This document shows, in pieces, positions 54,046 through 62,406 of a stretch of 64,000 nucleotides of DNA. The stretch is from the NCBI RefSeq assembly GCF_009496535.1, contig NZ_WIDL01000019.1, positions 21,210-85,209 of the forward strand, given 5' to 3'. Position numbers and translations under genes: made by a program. The DNA is from Stenotrophomonas sp. MYb238 (GTDB lineage: Bacteria; Pseudomonadota; Gammaproteobacteria; Xanthomonadales; Xanthomonadaceae). Under the pieces are notes generated by a model, which was given only the letters and a program-made list of their open reading frames with translations, was not told where the DNA came from and did no database searches. Position 1 is the stretch's first letter; each line of letters begins with the position of its first letter.

Positions 54046-55479
54046 TCAGCCGCGTTGCAGCGCGATCCTGCCGGGCGCTTCCGGCAGCGATCCGTCGGCC
54101 AGCACGACGCGGTTGCGGCCGCGCTTCTTGGCCTGGTACATCGCCGCATCGGCGCGGGCCATGACCCGTTCGTAGTCCGGATGCCCGTCGTGCACGGCCA
54201 CACCGATGCTGGCGGTGACGTCCAGGTTGCCGCCGTTGGCCAGCACCACCGGCGATTCGGCCACGCGCCGGCACAGGCTGTTGGCGATCACCATCGCCTG
54301 CGGCTCGTCCACCGCCACCAGCACCACCACGAACTCCTCGCCGCCGTAGCGGAACACGTAGTCGCTGCCGCGGGTGAACTGGCCGAGGATGCCGGCCACG
54401 TGCTGCAGGGCGCGGTCGCCCGCTTCGTGGCCGTGTTCGTCGTTGATCGCCTTGAAATGGTCCAGGTCCAGCAGCAGCACCGCGAAACTGCCCTGCGCTT
54501 TGGCGGCCAGTTCGATCTCGCGGCGCAGCACGGTGGGCAGGAAACGGCGGTTGAGCAGGTTGGTCAGGGCGTCGCAGCCGGCGTCGAGTTCGCCGATGCG
54601 CTCGAACAGCATGCCCAGCAGGTTGCGTATCTGGCTGACGCGGCCGCGGATGTCCTGCAGCTGCACGGCGCGCATGCGCGCGTCGTTTTCCCCGCGCAGG
54701 GCCTGCTGCAGGGCGCGGTCGACCTCTTCGATGAGCCCGCAGATCTGCAGGGTCTCTGCGCTTTCGCCGAAGCTGGGAACGCCCTTGTGGGTGAACCACA
54801 GCCCGAACTCGGAACCGGCCAGCGGCTGGAAGCCGGCCGTGTCGTACTGGCTGGCCAGCGCGTAGAGCAGGGTGTTTTCCCAGTCGAGCAGGAGCGCGCG
54901 CTGGCGCTCGCGTTCGGTGCCGACGTTCTGCACCAGCGAGAACAGCCGGTAGGCCGCATCGGTGCGCGAGGAGCGTTCGCGCGCGTTGGAATAGGCCAGG
55001 GTCATGCCTTCCAGCGCGATGTCGAACGAGGCGGTGAGGCTGGCGATGGCGGCATGCGCCGCCTCGCCGTGCCCGGCCTGTGCGGCGATGGCCTGGAACA
55101 GCCGCTGCTTGAGCACGCGGGTGCCGCGCGTGACCAGGTCCACCGGGATGCCGACGCGGGCATGCACGTCGCCGATCACGCGCTGCGCGGCGATCAGGCC
55201 GTCGACGTCGTCCGGGGTGGCGCGCAGCAGGCCGATCACCCAGCGCTGCATCGCCGGTTGCAGGCGCGTGCGCACCTGTTGGTGCGACAGCAGGCGCGAG
55301 GCGCGCGTGTCGTCCATCATCACCTGGTAGAAATGCACCGCCATCGCGGCGGCGTCGGTGTCGGCCAGCGCGGCCAGCACCTGCGCGGCCTCGGAGCCAG
55401 CCTCCAGCAGGCTCCCGCGCCAGTCGGCGGCAAGGCCGTGGCTGTCGTGGTCGGCGGGAGGTGAATGAACGGGGATCAT
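54046..55479 (-). CDS. dosC: Globin-coupled diguanylate cyclase (DosC-like)
   Basis: The 477-residue protein links oxygen sensing to c-di-GMP synthesis. An N-terminal sensor globin (about 30-165) has the proximal heme His106 in IGDVHARVGIPVDLV. A middle helical domain (about 180-300) follows, then the GGDEF domain with an intact GGEEF at about 379-383 and an RGSD inhibitory site five residues before it. The arrangement equals E. coli DosC. No partner DosP-type phosphodiesterase is adjacent. It converges on the M28 gene with 21 bases between stops. Confidence 0.9.
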   Translation of the reverse strand: MIPVHSPPADHDSHGLAADWRGSLLEAGSEAAQVLAALADTDAAAMAVHFYQVMMDDTRASRLLSHQQVRTRLQPAMQRWVIGLLRATPDDVDGLIAAQRVIGDVHARVGIPVDLVTRGTRVLKQRLFQAIAAQAGHGEAAHAAIASLTASFDIALEGMTLAYSNARERSSRTDAAYRLFSLVQNVGTERERQRALLLDWENTLLYALASQYDTAGFQPLAGSEFGLWFTHKGVPSFGESAETLQICGLIEEVDRALQQALRGENDARMRAVQLQDIRGRVSQIRNLLGMLFERIGELDAGCDALTNLLNRRFLPTVLRREIELAAKAQGSFAVLLLDLDHFKAINDEHGHEAGDRALQHVAGILGQFTRGSDYVFRYGGEEFVVVLVAVDEPQAMVIANSLCRRVAESPVVLANGGNLDVTASIGVAVHDGHPDYERVMARADAAMYQAKKRGRNRVVLADGSLPEAPGRIALQRG

Positions 55480-55683
55480 GGCGATGGCGTGCGGCGTGGC
55501 GGGGGCGAAGAGACATTATCGGCCGTTGCCGCTACTGTTTGAGCGTTTCTCCCTGTCGTTCCAAGCTCACGTGCCGCCCAGCGCCTTTTTCTCCGCCATG
55601 CCGCAACCGCATCCCGATGCAATGCGCGCGCTCCGTTGCCCGCCTGCGCCGGATCGGGCGCGCTCTGGACGCGGTGCGGCGCC

Positions 55684-56487
55684 GTGTCCGTGATCAGCGC
55701 CGGACCGTTTCCGCTGATGGCGGTGCTGGGTCTTGCCGCGGTGTTGATCGCGTGGCTGTGCGCACGTGGAATGACGACGGCCGCCGATGACGCGCGCCGC
55801 CGCGCCGGCGCGGTGGTATTCGACGCTTTCCTGCTCGGTGTGCTTGGCGCGCGCATGGCGCACGTGCTGCGGCACGTCGGCGACTACCTGCCGCAGCCGC
55901 TGTCGATCATCCGCCTGGGCGATGGCGGCTATTCGGTGTGGGCGGGCTTGGTTGTGGCGGTGGCGTACGCGCTGTGGCGGACGCGCCGCCACGCGCCGCG
56001 CAAGCCGGTGCTGATGGGGCTGGCCGCGGGTGCCGCGTTCTGGCTGGTCGGCGGCATGGCGCTGTTCGCGCTGCAGCGCTCGACCATCGTGCTGCCGGAC
56101 ATCGTGCTCGCCGACGTGCGGGGCGCTCCGGTATCGCTGTCCACGCACGCGGGCAGGCCGCTGGTGGTCAACCTGTGGGCGAGCTGGTGCGGCCCGTGCC
56201 GGCGCGAGATGCCGACGCTGGCGCGCGCGCAGGCCGAGCATCCGCGGATCGGGTTCGTGTTCGCCAACCAGGGCGAGGATGCGGCCGAGGTCGCCGATTA
56301 TCTGCGCACCGAAGCGCTGGCGCCGGGGAACATCCTGCTGGACCCGGAGTCGGAGCTGATGCGCCTGACCGGCGCGCGCGCCCTGCCGACCACGCTGTTC
56401 TTCGATGCCGACGGCCGGCTGCGCGCCGCGCACATGGGCGAACTGTCGCCGGCGACGCTGGAAGCGCGCCTGCGCGACCTGCGATGA
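55684..56487 (+). CDS. TlpA-like thioredoxin-fold protein with Lgt-like membrane domain
   Basis: The 267-residue product has four hydrophobic segments in its first ~135 residues, including LGDGGYSVWAGLVVAVAYALWR, which recalls the prolipoprotein diacylglyceryl transferase fold. A periplasmic TlpA/ResA-type thioredoxin domain follows with the active site WASWCGPCRREMP and a cis-Pro loop ARALPTTLFF. It would reduce periplasmic disulfides or deliver electrons to DsbG-like partners. GTG at 55684 or 55690 is the start. dsbG follows 28 bases later. Confidence 0.82.
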   Translation: MSVISAGPFPLMAVLGLAAVLIAWLCARGMTTAADDARRRAGAVVFDAFLLGVLGARMAHVLRHVGDYLPQPLSIIRLGDGGYSVWAGLVVAVAYALWRTRRHAPRKPVLMGLAAGAAFWLVGGMALFALQRSTIVLPDIVLADVRGAPVSLSTHAGRPLVVNLWASWCGPCRREMPTLARAQAEHPRIGFVFANQGEDAAEVADYLRTEALAPGNILLDPESELMRLTGARALPTTLFFDADGRLRAAHMGELSPATLEARLRDLR

Positions 56488-56515
56488 CTTCCCGATTCCG
56501 CTGAAGAGATACCCG

Positions 56516-57328
56516 ATGATCCGTTCCCGTCCCACCCTGTTCCTGCTTGCCGCCACGCTGCTGGCGCCGACCGCCTGCGCCCGCGATGGCGGCGCCGCGC
56601 CGCCCACCGACGGAAAGACCGGCAGCACCGCCGCCGCCGAACCGGAGGTGGTCAAGACCCTGCGCGGGCAAGGCGTGGAGTTCATGGGCACCTTCGACAC
56701 GCCGGTGGGGTTGACCGGCTATGCCGGCGTCGCCGGGCAGCGGCCGCTGGCGGTGTATGTGTCCAAAGATGGGCAGCACGCGATCGTCGGTACCCTGGTC
56801 AACGCCAAGGGCGAGGATGTCGGCGCGGCCAAACTCAAGGAGCTGGTGTCCGGCCCGATGGGCGCCAGAATGTGGCAGCGGGTCGAGGCCAGCCACTGGG
56901 TGGCCGACGGCAAGGCCGGCGCGCCGCGCATCGTCTACGCCTTCAGCGATCCCAACTGCCCGTACTGCAACCGTTTCTGGGAAGCGGCGCGGCCGTGGGT
57001 GGACGCGGGCAAGGTGCAGATCCGGCAGATCCTGGTGGGCGTCATCCGCGAGGACAGCGCCAACAAGGCCGCGGCGATCCTCGGCGCGGCGTCGCCGGAG
57101 CAGGCGCTGCAGCAGAACGAACGCGATTTCGCCCGCGGCGGCATCAAGGGCGTGGCCAAGGTGCCGGCCGACATCGAGGCCAAGCTGCGCGACAACGAAC
57201 TGGCGATGCTGGAGCTCGGCTTCCAGGGTACGCCGGGCATCGTCTTCAAGGACGCCGACGGCAGCGTGCAGACGCGTTCGGGCCTGCCGCAGGGCGAGGA
57301 TCTGCAGGCGGTGCTGGGGCCGCGTTGA
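56516..57328 (+). CDS. dsbG: DsbC/DsbG-family thiol:disulfide isomerase
   Basis: The 270-residue exported product has a signal peptide (LFLLAATLLAPTACA), a small N-terminal dimerisation domain (VGLTGYAGVAGQRPLAVYV) and a thioredoxin domain with the active site DPNCPYCNRFW and cis-Pro in GFQGTPGIVF. This matches DsbG, which reduces sulfenylated or misbridged periplasmic cysteines. Pairing with the TlpA-like gene upstream suggests that protein keeps it reduced. Confidence 0.88.
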   Translation: MIRSRPTLFLLAATLLAPTACARDGGAAPPTDGKTGSTAAAEPEVVKTLRGQGVEFMGTFDTPVGLTGYAGVAGQRPLAVYVSKDGQHAIVGTLVNAKGEDVGAAKLKELVSGPMGARMWQRVEASHWVADGKAGAPRIVYAFSDPNCPYCNRFWEAARPWVDAGKVQIRQILVGVIREDSANKAAAILGAASPEQALQQNERDFARGGIKGVAKVPADIEAKLRDNELAMLELGFQGTPGIVFKDADGSVQTRSGLPQGEDLQAVLGPR

Positions 57329-57416
57329 GCGGACGGTCCGGGGGCTGGCAGCGGCGATGTAATAGTCTCCGCCGGAGCGGGCTGACTAAGCTGGCCGCGT
57401 CCTGCAGGAGCCCGCC

Positions 57417-58388
57417 ATGAGCCACGACCACAACCACCTTCCCGGCGAGATCCGCCACGAAAAGCCCCTGTGGTGGGCGCTGGCGCTGACCTCGTCCTAC
57501 CTGGTGGTGGAAGTGGTCGGCGCGTTCATGACCAACAGCCTGGCGCTACTGTCCGACGCGGCGCACATGGCCACCGACGCGCTCGCGCTGGTGATCGCGC
57601 TGACCGCGGTACGGCTGAGCCGGCGCCCGCCCGACGCGCGCCGCACCTACGGCTACGCGCGGCTGGAGGCGCTGGGCGCGCTGGCCAACGGCCTGCTGCT
57701 GTTCGCGGTGGGCCTGTACATCCTGTGGGAAGCGGTGGACCGCTTCCGCGAGCCGCAGGCCATCGCCTCGACCGGCATGCTGTGGGTGGCCGGCTTCGGC
57801 CTGCTGGTGAACCTGATCGCCATGCGCCTGCTCAGCGCCGGCAGCGGGGAGAGCCTCAACGTCAAGGGCGCCTACCTGGAAGTGTGGAGCGACATGCTCG
57901 GCTCGGTGGCGGTGATCGTCGCCGCGCTGATCATCCGCTTCACCGGCTGGACCCTGGTCGATCCGATCCTGGCCGTGCTGATCGGCCTGTGGGTGCTGCC
58001 GCGCACCTGGGTGCTGCTGCGCGACGCGCTGAACGTGCTGCTGGAAGGCGTGCCCAAGGGCATGGCGCTGGCCGACGTCGAGCAGGCGCTGCGCCGGCAC
58101 GCGGGCGTGGCCGACATCCACGACCTGCATGTGTGGGCGCTGGGCTCGAGCACGCCGGCGTTGACCGCGCACGTGGTGACGGCCGACGGCCAGCCGGCGG
58201 ATGCGCTGCGGCGTGCGCTGGCCGGCATGCTGCATGAGCGTTTCGGCATCGACCACGTGACCCTGCAGGTGGAAGCCGACCATTGCGGCGATGCCTGCAC
58301 CGCGCACGCGCCGCAGGCACGGCACGATCATGGCGATCACGATCACGATCACGATCACGATCACGAAAGCCACGACCACCGGCATTGA
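57417..58388 (+). CDS. CDF-family metal cation efflux protein (CzcD-like)
   Basis: The 323-residue membrane protein has six hydrophobic segments with the metal-site motifs SLALLSDAAHMATDALAL and KGAYLEVWSDMLGSV, and a cytoplasmic C-terminal domain (VADIHDLHVWALGSSTPALTAHV). Both termini are His-rich; the C-terminal tail is a run of alternating His and Asp encoded by five tandem GATCAC units. The family exports Zn, Co or Cd in exchange for protons. Confidence 0.93.
   Translation: MSHDHNHLPGEIRHEKPLWWALALTSSYLVVEVVGAFMTNSLALLSDAAHMATDALALVIALTAVRLSRRPPDARRTYGYARLEALGALANGLLLFAVGLYILWEAVDRFREPQAIASTGMLWVAGFGLLVNLIAMRLLSAGSGESLNVKGAYLEVWSDMLGSVAVIVAALIIRFTGWTLVDPILAVLIGLWVLPRTWVLLRDALNVLLEGVPKGMALADVEQALRRHAGVADIHDLHVWALGSSTPALTAHVVTADGQPADALRRALAGMLHERFGIDHVTLQVEADHCGDACTAHAPQARHDHGDHDHDHDHDHESHDHRH
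58335..58364 (+). repeat. GATCAC tandem repeat inside the CDF gene
   Basis: Five exact GATCAC units encode the His-Asp tract near the C-terminus. The tract could change length by slippage without shifting the frame. Confidence 0.92.
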
Positions 58389-58420
58389 CCGGCGCGGTCC
58401 ATCGCGGGGAATACCGTCCC

Positions 58421-58529
58421 CGTAGGAGCGCACCTTTGGTGCGCGATGGGCTTGCATGCAGATCAACCCTCGCATCCATGTGCGGGGTTCAATGGGAAGG
58501 CCCATCGCGCACCAAGGTGCGCTCCTACG
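58421..58529. repeat. REP doublet between CDF and TauE-like genes
   Basis: CGTAGGAGCGCACCTTTGGT (arm 58421-58451) is inverted at 58500-58529 (ending GGTGCGCTCCTACG). It shares the CGTAGGAGCG edge of the array at 37.6 kb but has a different core. The right arm's CTA (58525-58527) is the TAG stop codon of the TauE-like gene on the minus strand. Confidence 0.9.
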
Positions 58530-59253
58530 GGTGCAGGGGCTGGCAGCCCAGCGCGCTGAGCACGCCATGCAGGGCCGGCACCTGCATCAGCCAGGGTGCG
58601 GCGATGGTGAGCAGGCCGGCGGCGAGCACGAAGCCGGCCAGGGCCACGCGCAGGCCGGGGCGCTGCAGCCAGCGGCCCATGCGCGCGCCGGACCAGGTCA
58701 GCGGCAGCATCACCGGCAGCGTGGCCAGGCCGAATACCGCCATCACCAATGCGCCACCAGGCGCATTGGCCTGCAGCCAGGCCACGCTCAGCAGGCTCAG
58801 GCTCAGGCCGCAGGGCATCCAGCCCCACAGCGCGCCCAGCGCGAGGCGCCGCCAAGCGCTGTCCGCCGGCAGCAGGTGGCGGTGCAGCGGCCGCAGCCAC
58901 TGCCACAGCTGCTGGCCGGGACGGGCCAGCAGATCGAAGCGGCCGCCGCGGCCGAGCAGGCGCAGCGCGAGCAGGACCAGGGCGATGCCGGCGGCGATGC
59001 GCACGCCCAGCGCCAGGGAGTCGCTGCGCGCCAGCCGCAGGATGCCGCCGCCGAGACCGCCGGCCAGCGCGCCGGCCAGCGTATAGCCGCCGACGCGGCC
59101 GAGATTGGCCTGCCAGGCCACGCTCAAGGCGCGGCCCGGCGCCATCGCCGGGAAACCGGTGGCGATGCCGCCGCACATCACCGCGCAGTGCAGGCCGCCG
59201 AGCAGGCCGGCGACGAAGGCGGCGGTCAGGACCGGGATGTCCAGCGGCAACAC
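58525..59253 (-). CDS. TauE/SafE-like membrane protein of the cco cluster
   Basis: The 242-residue product has six hydrophobic segments and the motifs GLLGGLHCAVMCGGIATG and GWMPCGLSLSLL, typical of the sulfite exporter TauE/SafE-like proteins that end many ccoGHIS clusters and are suspected in copper handling for cbb3 oxidase. It starts 2 bases after the ccoS stop. Its stop codon lies inside a REP element. Confidence 0.85.
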   Translation of the reverse strand: MLPLDIPVLTAAFVAGLLGGLHCAVMCGGIATGFPAMAPGRALSVAWQANLGRVGGYTLAGALAGGLGGGILRLARSDSLALGVRIAAGIALVLLALRLLGRGGRFDLLARPGQQLWQWLRPLHRHLLPADSAWRRLALGALWGWMPCGLSLSLLSVAWLQANAPGGALVMAVFGLATLPVMLPLTWSGARMGRWLQRPGLRVALAGFVLAAGLLTIAAPWLMQVPALHGVLSALGCQPLHP

Positions 59254-59255
59254 GG

Positions 59256-59465
59256 TCAGCGTTCGCGGGCAGGGTCCGCGGCGCGGGCGTCCGCGTCGGC
59301 GGCCTGGCCGGGCGGCGGGGCGGGGCGGTCGTTGTCCTCGAGGATGTCCAGCGCCGGGGTGTCGAGGTCGTCGAACTGACCGCGCTTGACCGCCCAGATG
59401 AAGGCGGCCACGGCCAGCCCCAGCAGGACCAGGCTGATCGGGATCAGCATCAGCAGGATGGCCAT
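59256..59465 (-). CDS. ccoS: Cbb3 oxidase maturation protein CcoS
   Basis: The 69-residue product has one N-terminal membrane segment (LLMLIPISLVLLGLAVAAFIWAV) followed by KRGQFDDLDTPALDILEDND, the CcoS signature. CcoS is needed for cofactor insertion into cbb3 oxidase. Its ATG shares a base with the ccoI stop (TGATG). Confidence 0.93.
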   Translation of the reverse strand: MAILLMLIPISLVLLGLAVAAFIWAVKRGQFDDLDTPALDILEDNDRPAPPPGQAADADARAADPARER

Positions 59466-61894
59466 CAGGGTGCCTCCATGGGCGTCTTGAGCCGCGCCAG
59501 GCGCAGGGCGTTGAGGGTCACGATCAGCGAGGACAGGGCCATGCCCAGCGCCGCCAGCCATGGCGTGACCCAGCCGGCCGCGGCCAGTGGCAGGGCCACC
59601 AGGTTGTAGCCGGTGGCCCAGGCCAGATTCTGGCGGATGATGCGCTGGGTGGCACGCGCCAGCGCGATCGCGGCGGGAATGCGCCGCAGGCCGCCGCCGG
59701 TGGTGACCAGGTCGGCGGCGCGGTGCGCCAACGAGGCGCCTTCGCCCATGGCGATGGAGACGTCGGCGCCGGCCAGTACCGGCGCGTCGTTGAGGCCGTC
59801 GCCGACCATCGCCACGACCCGGCCTTCGGCCTGCAGCTGCCGCACCAGTTCCAGCTTGTCTTCGGGCGACTGCCGTGCATGCGCGTCGTCCAGCCCCAGC
59901 GTGGCGGCCATGCGCTGCACGGCGGCCTCGCCGTCGCCGCTGGCCAGGTGCACGCGCAGGCCCTGCGCGCGCAGCGCGGCCAGCGCCGGCGCGGCGTCGT
60001 GGCGGGCGCGTTCCTCCAGCACGAAGCGGGCGGCGGCGCGCTGGCCGTCGCCCAGCCACAGCGCACCGTCGTCCGCGCGCGCGGCGGCAAAGTCGGCCCG
60101 GCCCAGCCGCCAGTGGCGGCCGTCGACCAGGCCCTGCACGCCGCGGCCGGGCACCGTTTCGACCTGGGCGGCGGGCAGCGCGCCGGCATCGCCGCCGGCG
60201 AAGGCGGCAGCCAGCGGGTGGCCGCTGTCGCGCTCCAGCGCTGCGGCGATGTCCAGCGCGGCGGCCGCATCCAGCGACGCGTCCAGCACCTGCGTGGCGG
60301 CCAGCGCCGGACGCCCGTCGCTGAGCGTGCCGGTCTTGTCGAACACGATGTCGGTGGCGCGCGCCAGCGTGTCCATCGCATCCGGGCGCACCGCCAGCAG
60401 GCCGATGCGGGCCAGCGCGCCATGCGCCGTGGCCAGCGCCGCCGGCACCGACAGCGACAGCGCGCAGGGGCAGCTGATGACCAGCAGGGCGAGGGTGACT
60501 TCCAGTGCGCGTTCGGGCTGGTAATGCCACCAGCCGGCGAACACGGCCAGCGCCACCGGCAGCAGCGCCAGCACGAAGCGGCTGCCGATGCGGTCGGCCA
60601 GGCGCGCCAGCGCGGGCCGGTGTTCCTGCGCCTGTTCGACCAGCCGCGCCAGCTGCGACAGGCGGGTGGCGGTACCGGTGAGGGCCACGCGCAGCCGCGC
60701 CGGGCGCTCGCGGCAGACGGTACCGGCATAGACCGGTTCGCCGGGCTGCTTGCGCACCGGCGCCGATTCGCCGGTCAGCAACGCCTCCTCGAACCAGGCC
60801 TCGTCCTCGCCGTCGCCGAGCAGCACGCCGTCGGCCGGTACCGCTTCGCCGGCGGCCACGCAGGCCACGTCGCCGACGTCCAGCGCCGCCAGCGGCACCG
60901 CCTCGCGGCGGCCGTCGGCCAGCTCGCGGGTGGCGAAGGCCGGGCGGGCGCGCGCCAGCGCGTCGACCTGGGCGCTGGCCACCGAGCGCGCGCGCTGTTC
61001 GAGCATGCGCGCGGCCAGCAGCAGGAACACGAACATCACCGCCGCGTCGTACCAGACGTGCGGGCCGCCGCGGATGGTCTCCAGCAGGCTGGCCAGGTAG
61101 GCGAGCAGGGTGGAGCCGGCGATCAGCACGTCCATGCCCAGGCGGCGCTCGCGCAGTTCGCGCATCGCCCCGGACAGGAACGGCCAGCCGGAATAGAACA
61201 CCACCGGCGTGCACAGCAGGAAGGTCAGCCAGCGGAAGAAATCGCGCGTGGGCACCGGCATGGTGCTGTTGAAATCCAGGTACAGCGCCTCGGCCAGCAT
61301 CATCGCCTGCAGCATGCCGAGCCCGGCGATGCCCAGCCGCAGCAGCCAGCGCCGGCGCTCGCGCGTGCGCTGCCGCTCGGCGGCCTCGCTGCCGGCCAGG
61401 TAGGGGCGGTAACCGAGCATCGCCAGCCGCCGCAGCGGCGCCGACAGCGCGGTGCGCGCCGGGTCCCAGGCGATGCGGATGCGGCCGGTCACGGCGTTGG
61501 CGCCGCAGTCGGTCACGCCCGGCTCGCGCGCCAGCGCGCGGTCGATCAGCCAGGCGCAGGCGGCGCAGCGCATGCCGTCGGTGAGCAGGGTGATCTCGCG
61601 GCCGCCCGGTATCTGCCGGCTGTGCTCGGCCTGCACGTCGGCGCGGTCCCAGACCGCCAGGTCGGGCAGGTCCTCGCCGACGCGCGCGGCATTGGCGCTG
61701 CGCAGGCGGTAGTAGCCGTCCAGGTCGGCGCTGGCGATCCACTCGGCGGCGGCGGCGCAGCCGTGGCAGCAGAAGGCCTGCGTGCCGCCGCCCAGCGCCG
61801 CCATGTGCGGCTGGGCCGGCAATGCTTCGCCGCAGTGGTGGCAGGTGCCGCTGGCCGCCGCGACGGCGGGCGGGCGGGCCGGATCGGCGACCAC
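59465..61894 (-). CDS. ccoI: Copper-transporting P-type ATPase CcoI
   Basis: The 809-residue pump supplies copper for cbb3 oxidase assembly. Features in order: an N-terminal Cys cluster (CHHCG, then FCCHGC), a heavy-metal domain with GMRCAACAWL, membrane helices, LTGESAPVRK, the metal-site ISCPCALSLS, the phosphorylation site DKTGTLSDG and GDGLNDAPVL. No ATG lies near the N-terminus; a GTG at 61894, 8 bases after the ccoH stop, is the best start. Confidence 0.93.
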   Translation of the reverse strand: MVADPARPPAVAAASGTCHHCGEALPAQPHMAALGGGTQAFCCHGCAAAAEWIASADLDGYYRLRSANAARVGEDLPDLAVWDRADVQAEHSRQIPGGREITLLTDGMRCAACAWLIDRALAREPGVTDCGANAVTGRIRIAWDPARTALSAPLRRLAMLGYRPYLAGSEAAERQRTRERRRWLLRLGIAGLGMLQAMMLAEALYLDFNSTMPVPTRDFFRWLTFLLCTPVVFYSGWPFLSGAMRELRERRLGMDVLIAGSTLLAYLASLLETIRGGPHVWYDAAVMFVFLLLAARMLEQRARSVASAQVDALARARPAFATRELADGRREAVPLAALDVGDVACVAAGEAVPADGVLLGDGEDEAWFEEALLTGESAPVRKQPGEPVYAGTVCRERPARLRVALTGTATRLSQLARLVEQAQEHRPALARLADRIGSRFVLALLPVALAVFAGWWHYQPERALEVTLALLVISCPCALSLSVPAALATAHGALARIGLLAVRPDAMDTLARATDIVFDKTGTLSDGRPALAATQVLDASLDAAAALDIAAALERDSGHPLAAAFAGGDAGALPAAQVETVPGRGVQGLVDGRHWRLGRADFAAARADDGALWLGDGQRAAARFVLEERARHDAAPALAALRAQGLRVHLASGDGEAAVQRMAATLGLDDAHARQSPEDKLELVRQLQAEGRVVAMVGDGLNDAPVLAGADVSIAMGEGASLAHRAADLVTTGGGLRRIPAAIALARATQRIIRQNLAWATGYNLVALPLAAAGWVTPWLAALGMALSSLIVTLNALRLARLKTPMEAP

Positions 61895-61902
61895 GGCCAG
61901 GC

Positions 61903-62406
61903 TCAGCGGTCCCCGCCCAGCGAGGGAGAAAGGCGGGCGGCGTGCTGCTGTTTCGGCAGCCGGCCGTGCAGGCGCCAATGGCCTTCGGCATCGCGCAGCT
62001 GCACGACCCAGTCGTGCTCGGCGTCCACGGCCTTTTCGATGCGCCAGCCCGGACCCTGCGGCACCAGTTCCAGGCGCAGGTCGTCGGACTGGCGGGTGGG
62101 GGGTTCCAGCACCAGTTGCAGGGAGGCGCTGGGGGCGAACCTGCCAGTGGCCGGCAGGACCTCGACCACGCCGTCCTCCACCCGCAATACCGCGCTCAGG
62201 CCCAGTTTCTTCGCCGCTTCGTCCGGGCCGAGGTCGGTGGTCTGGATCTGCGACACCCGCTGCACCGGATCGGATACGACATCGGCACCGCCGGAGCGCA
62301 CCGCGACGATCACCAGGCCGACGCCGGCCACGATGGACAGCAGCGGCAGGCCGACCACCAGCCAGAACACGGGGATACGCCACAGGGATTTCGGGTTTTC
62401 GTTCAT
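61903..62406 (-). CDS. ccoH: FixH/CcoH cbb3 oxidase assembly protein
   Basis: The 167-residue product has one N-terminal membrane helix (FWLVVGLPLLSIVAGVGLVIVAV) and a periplasmic FixH domain with LVLEPPTRQSDDLRLEL and a final GHWRLHGRL. CcoH stabilises cbb3 subunits. It overlaps the ccoG stop by four bases (ATGA). Confidence 0.92.
   Translation of the reverse strand: MNENPKSLWRIPVFWLVVGLPLLSIVAGVGLVIVAVRSGGADVVSDPVQRVSQIQTTDLGPDEAAKKLGLSAVLRVEDGVVEVLPATGRFAPSASLQLVLEPPTRQSDDLRLELVPQGPGWRIEKAVDAEHDWVVQLRDAEGHWRLHGRLPKQQHAARLSPSLGGDR

Noticed and set aside
58335-58364. Intergenic satellite repeat
   Set aside because: The GATCAC units are in frame inside the CDF gene and encode its His-Asp tail.
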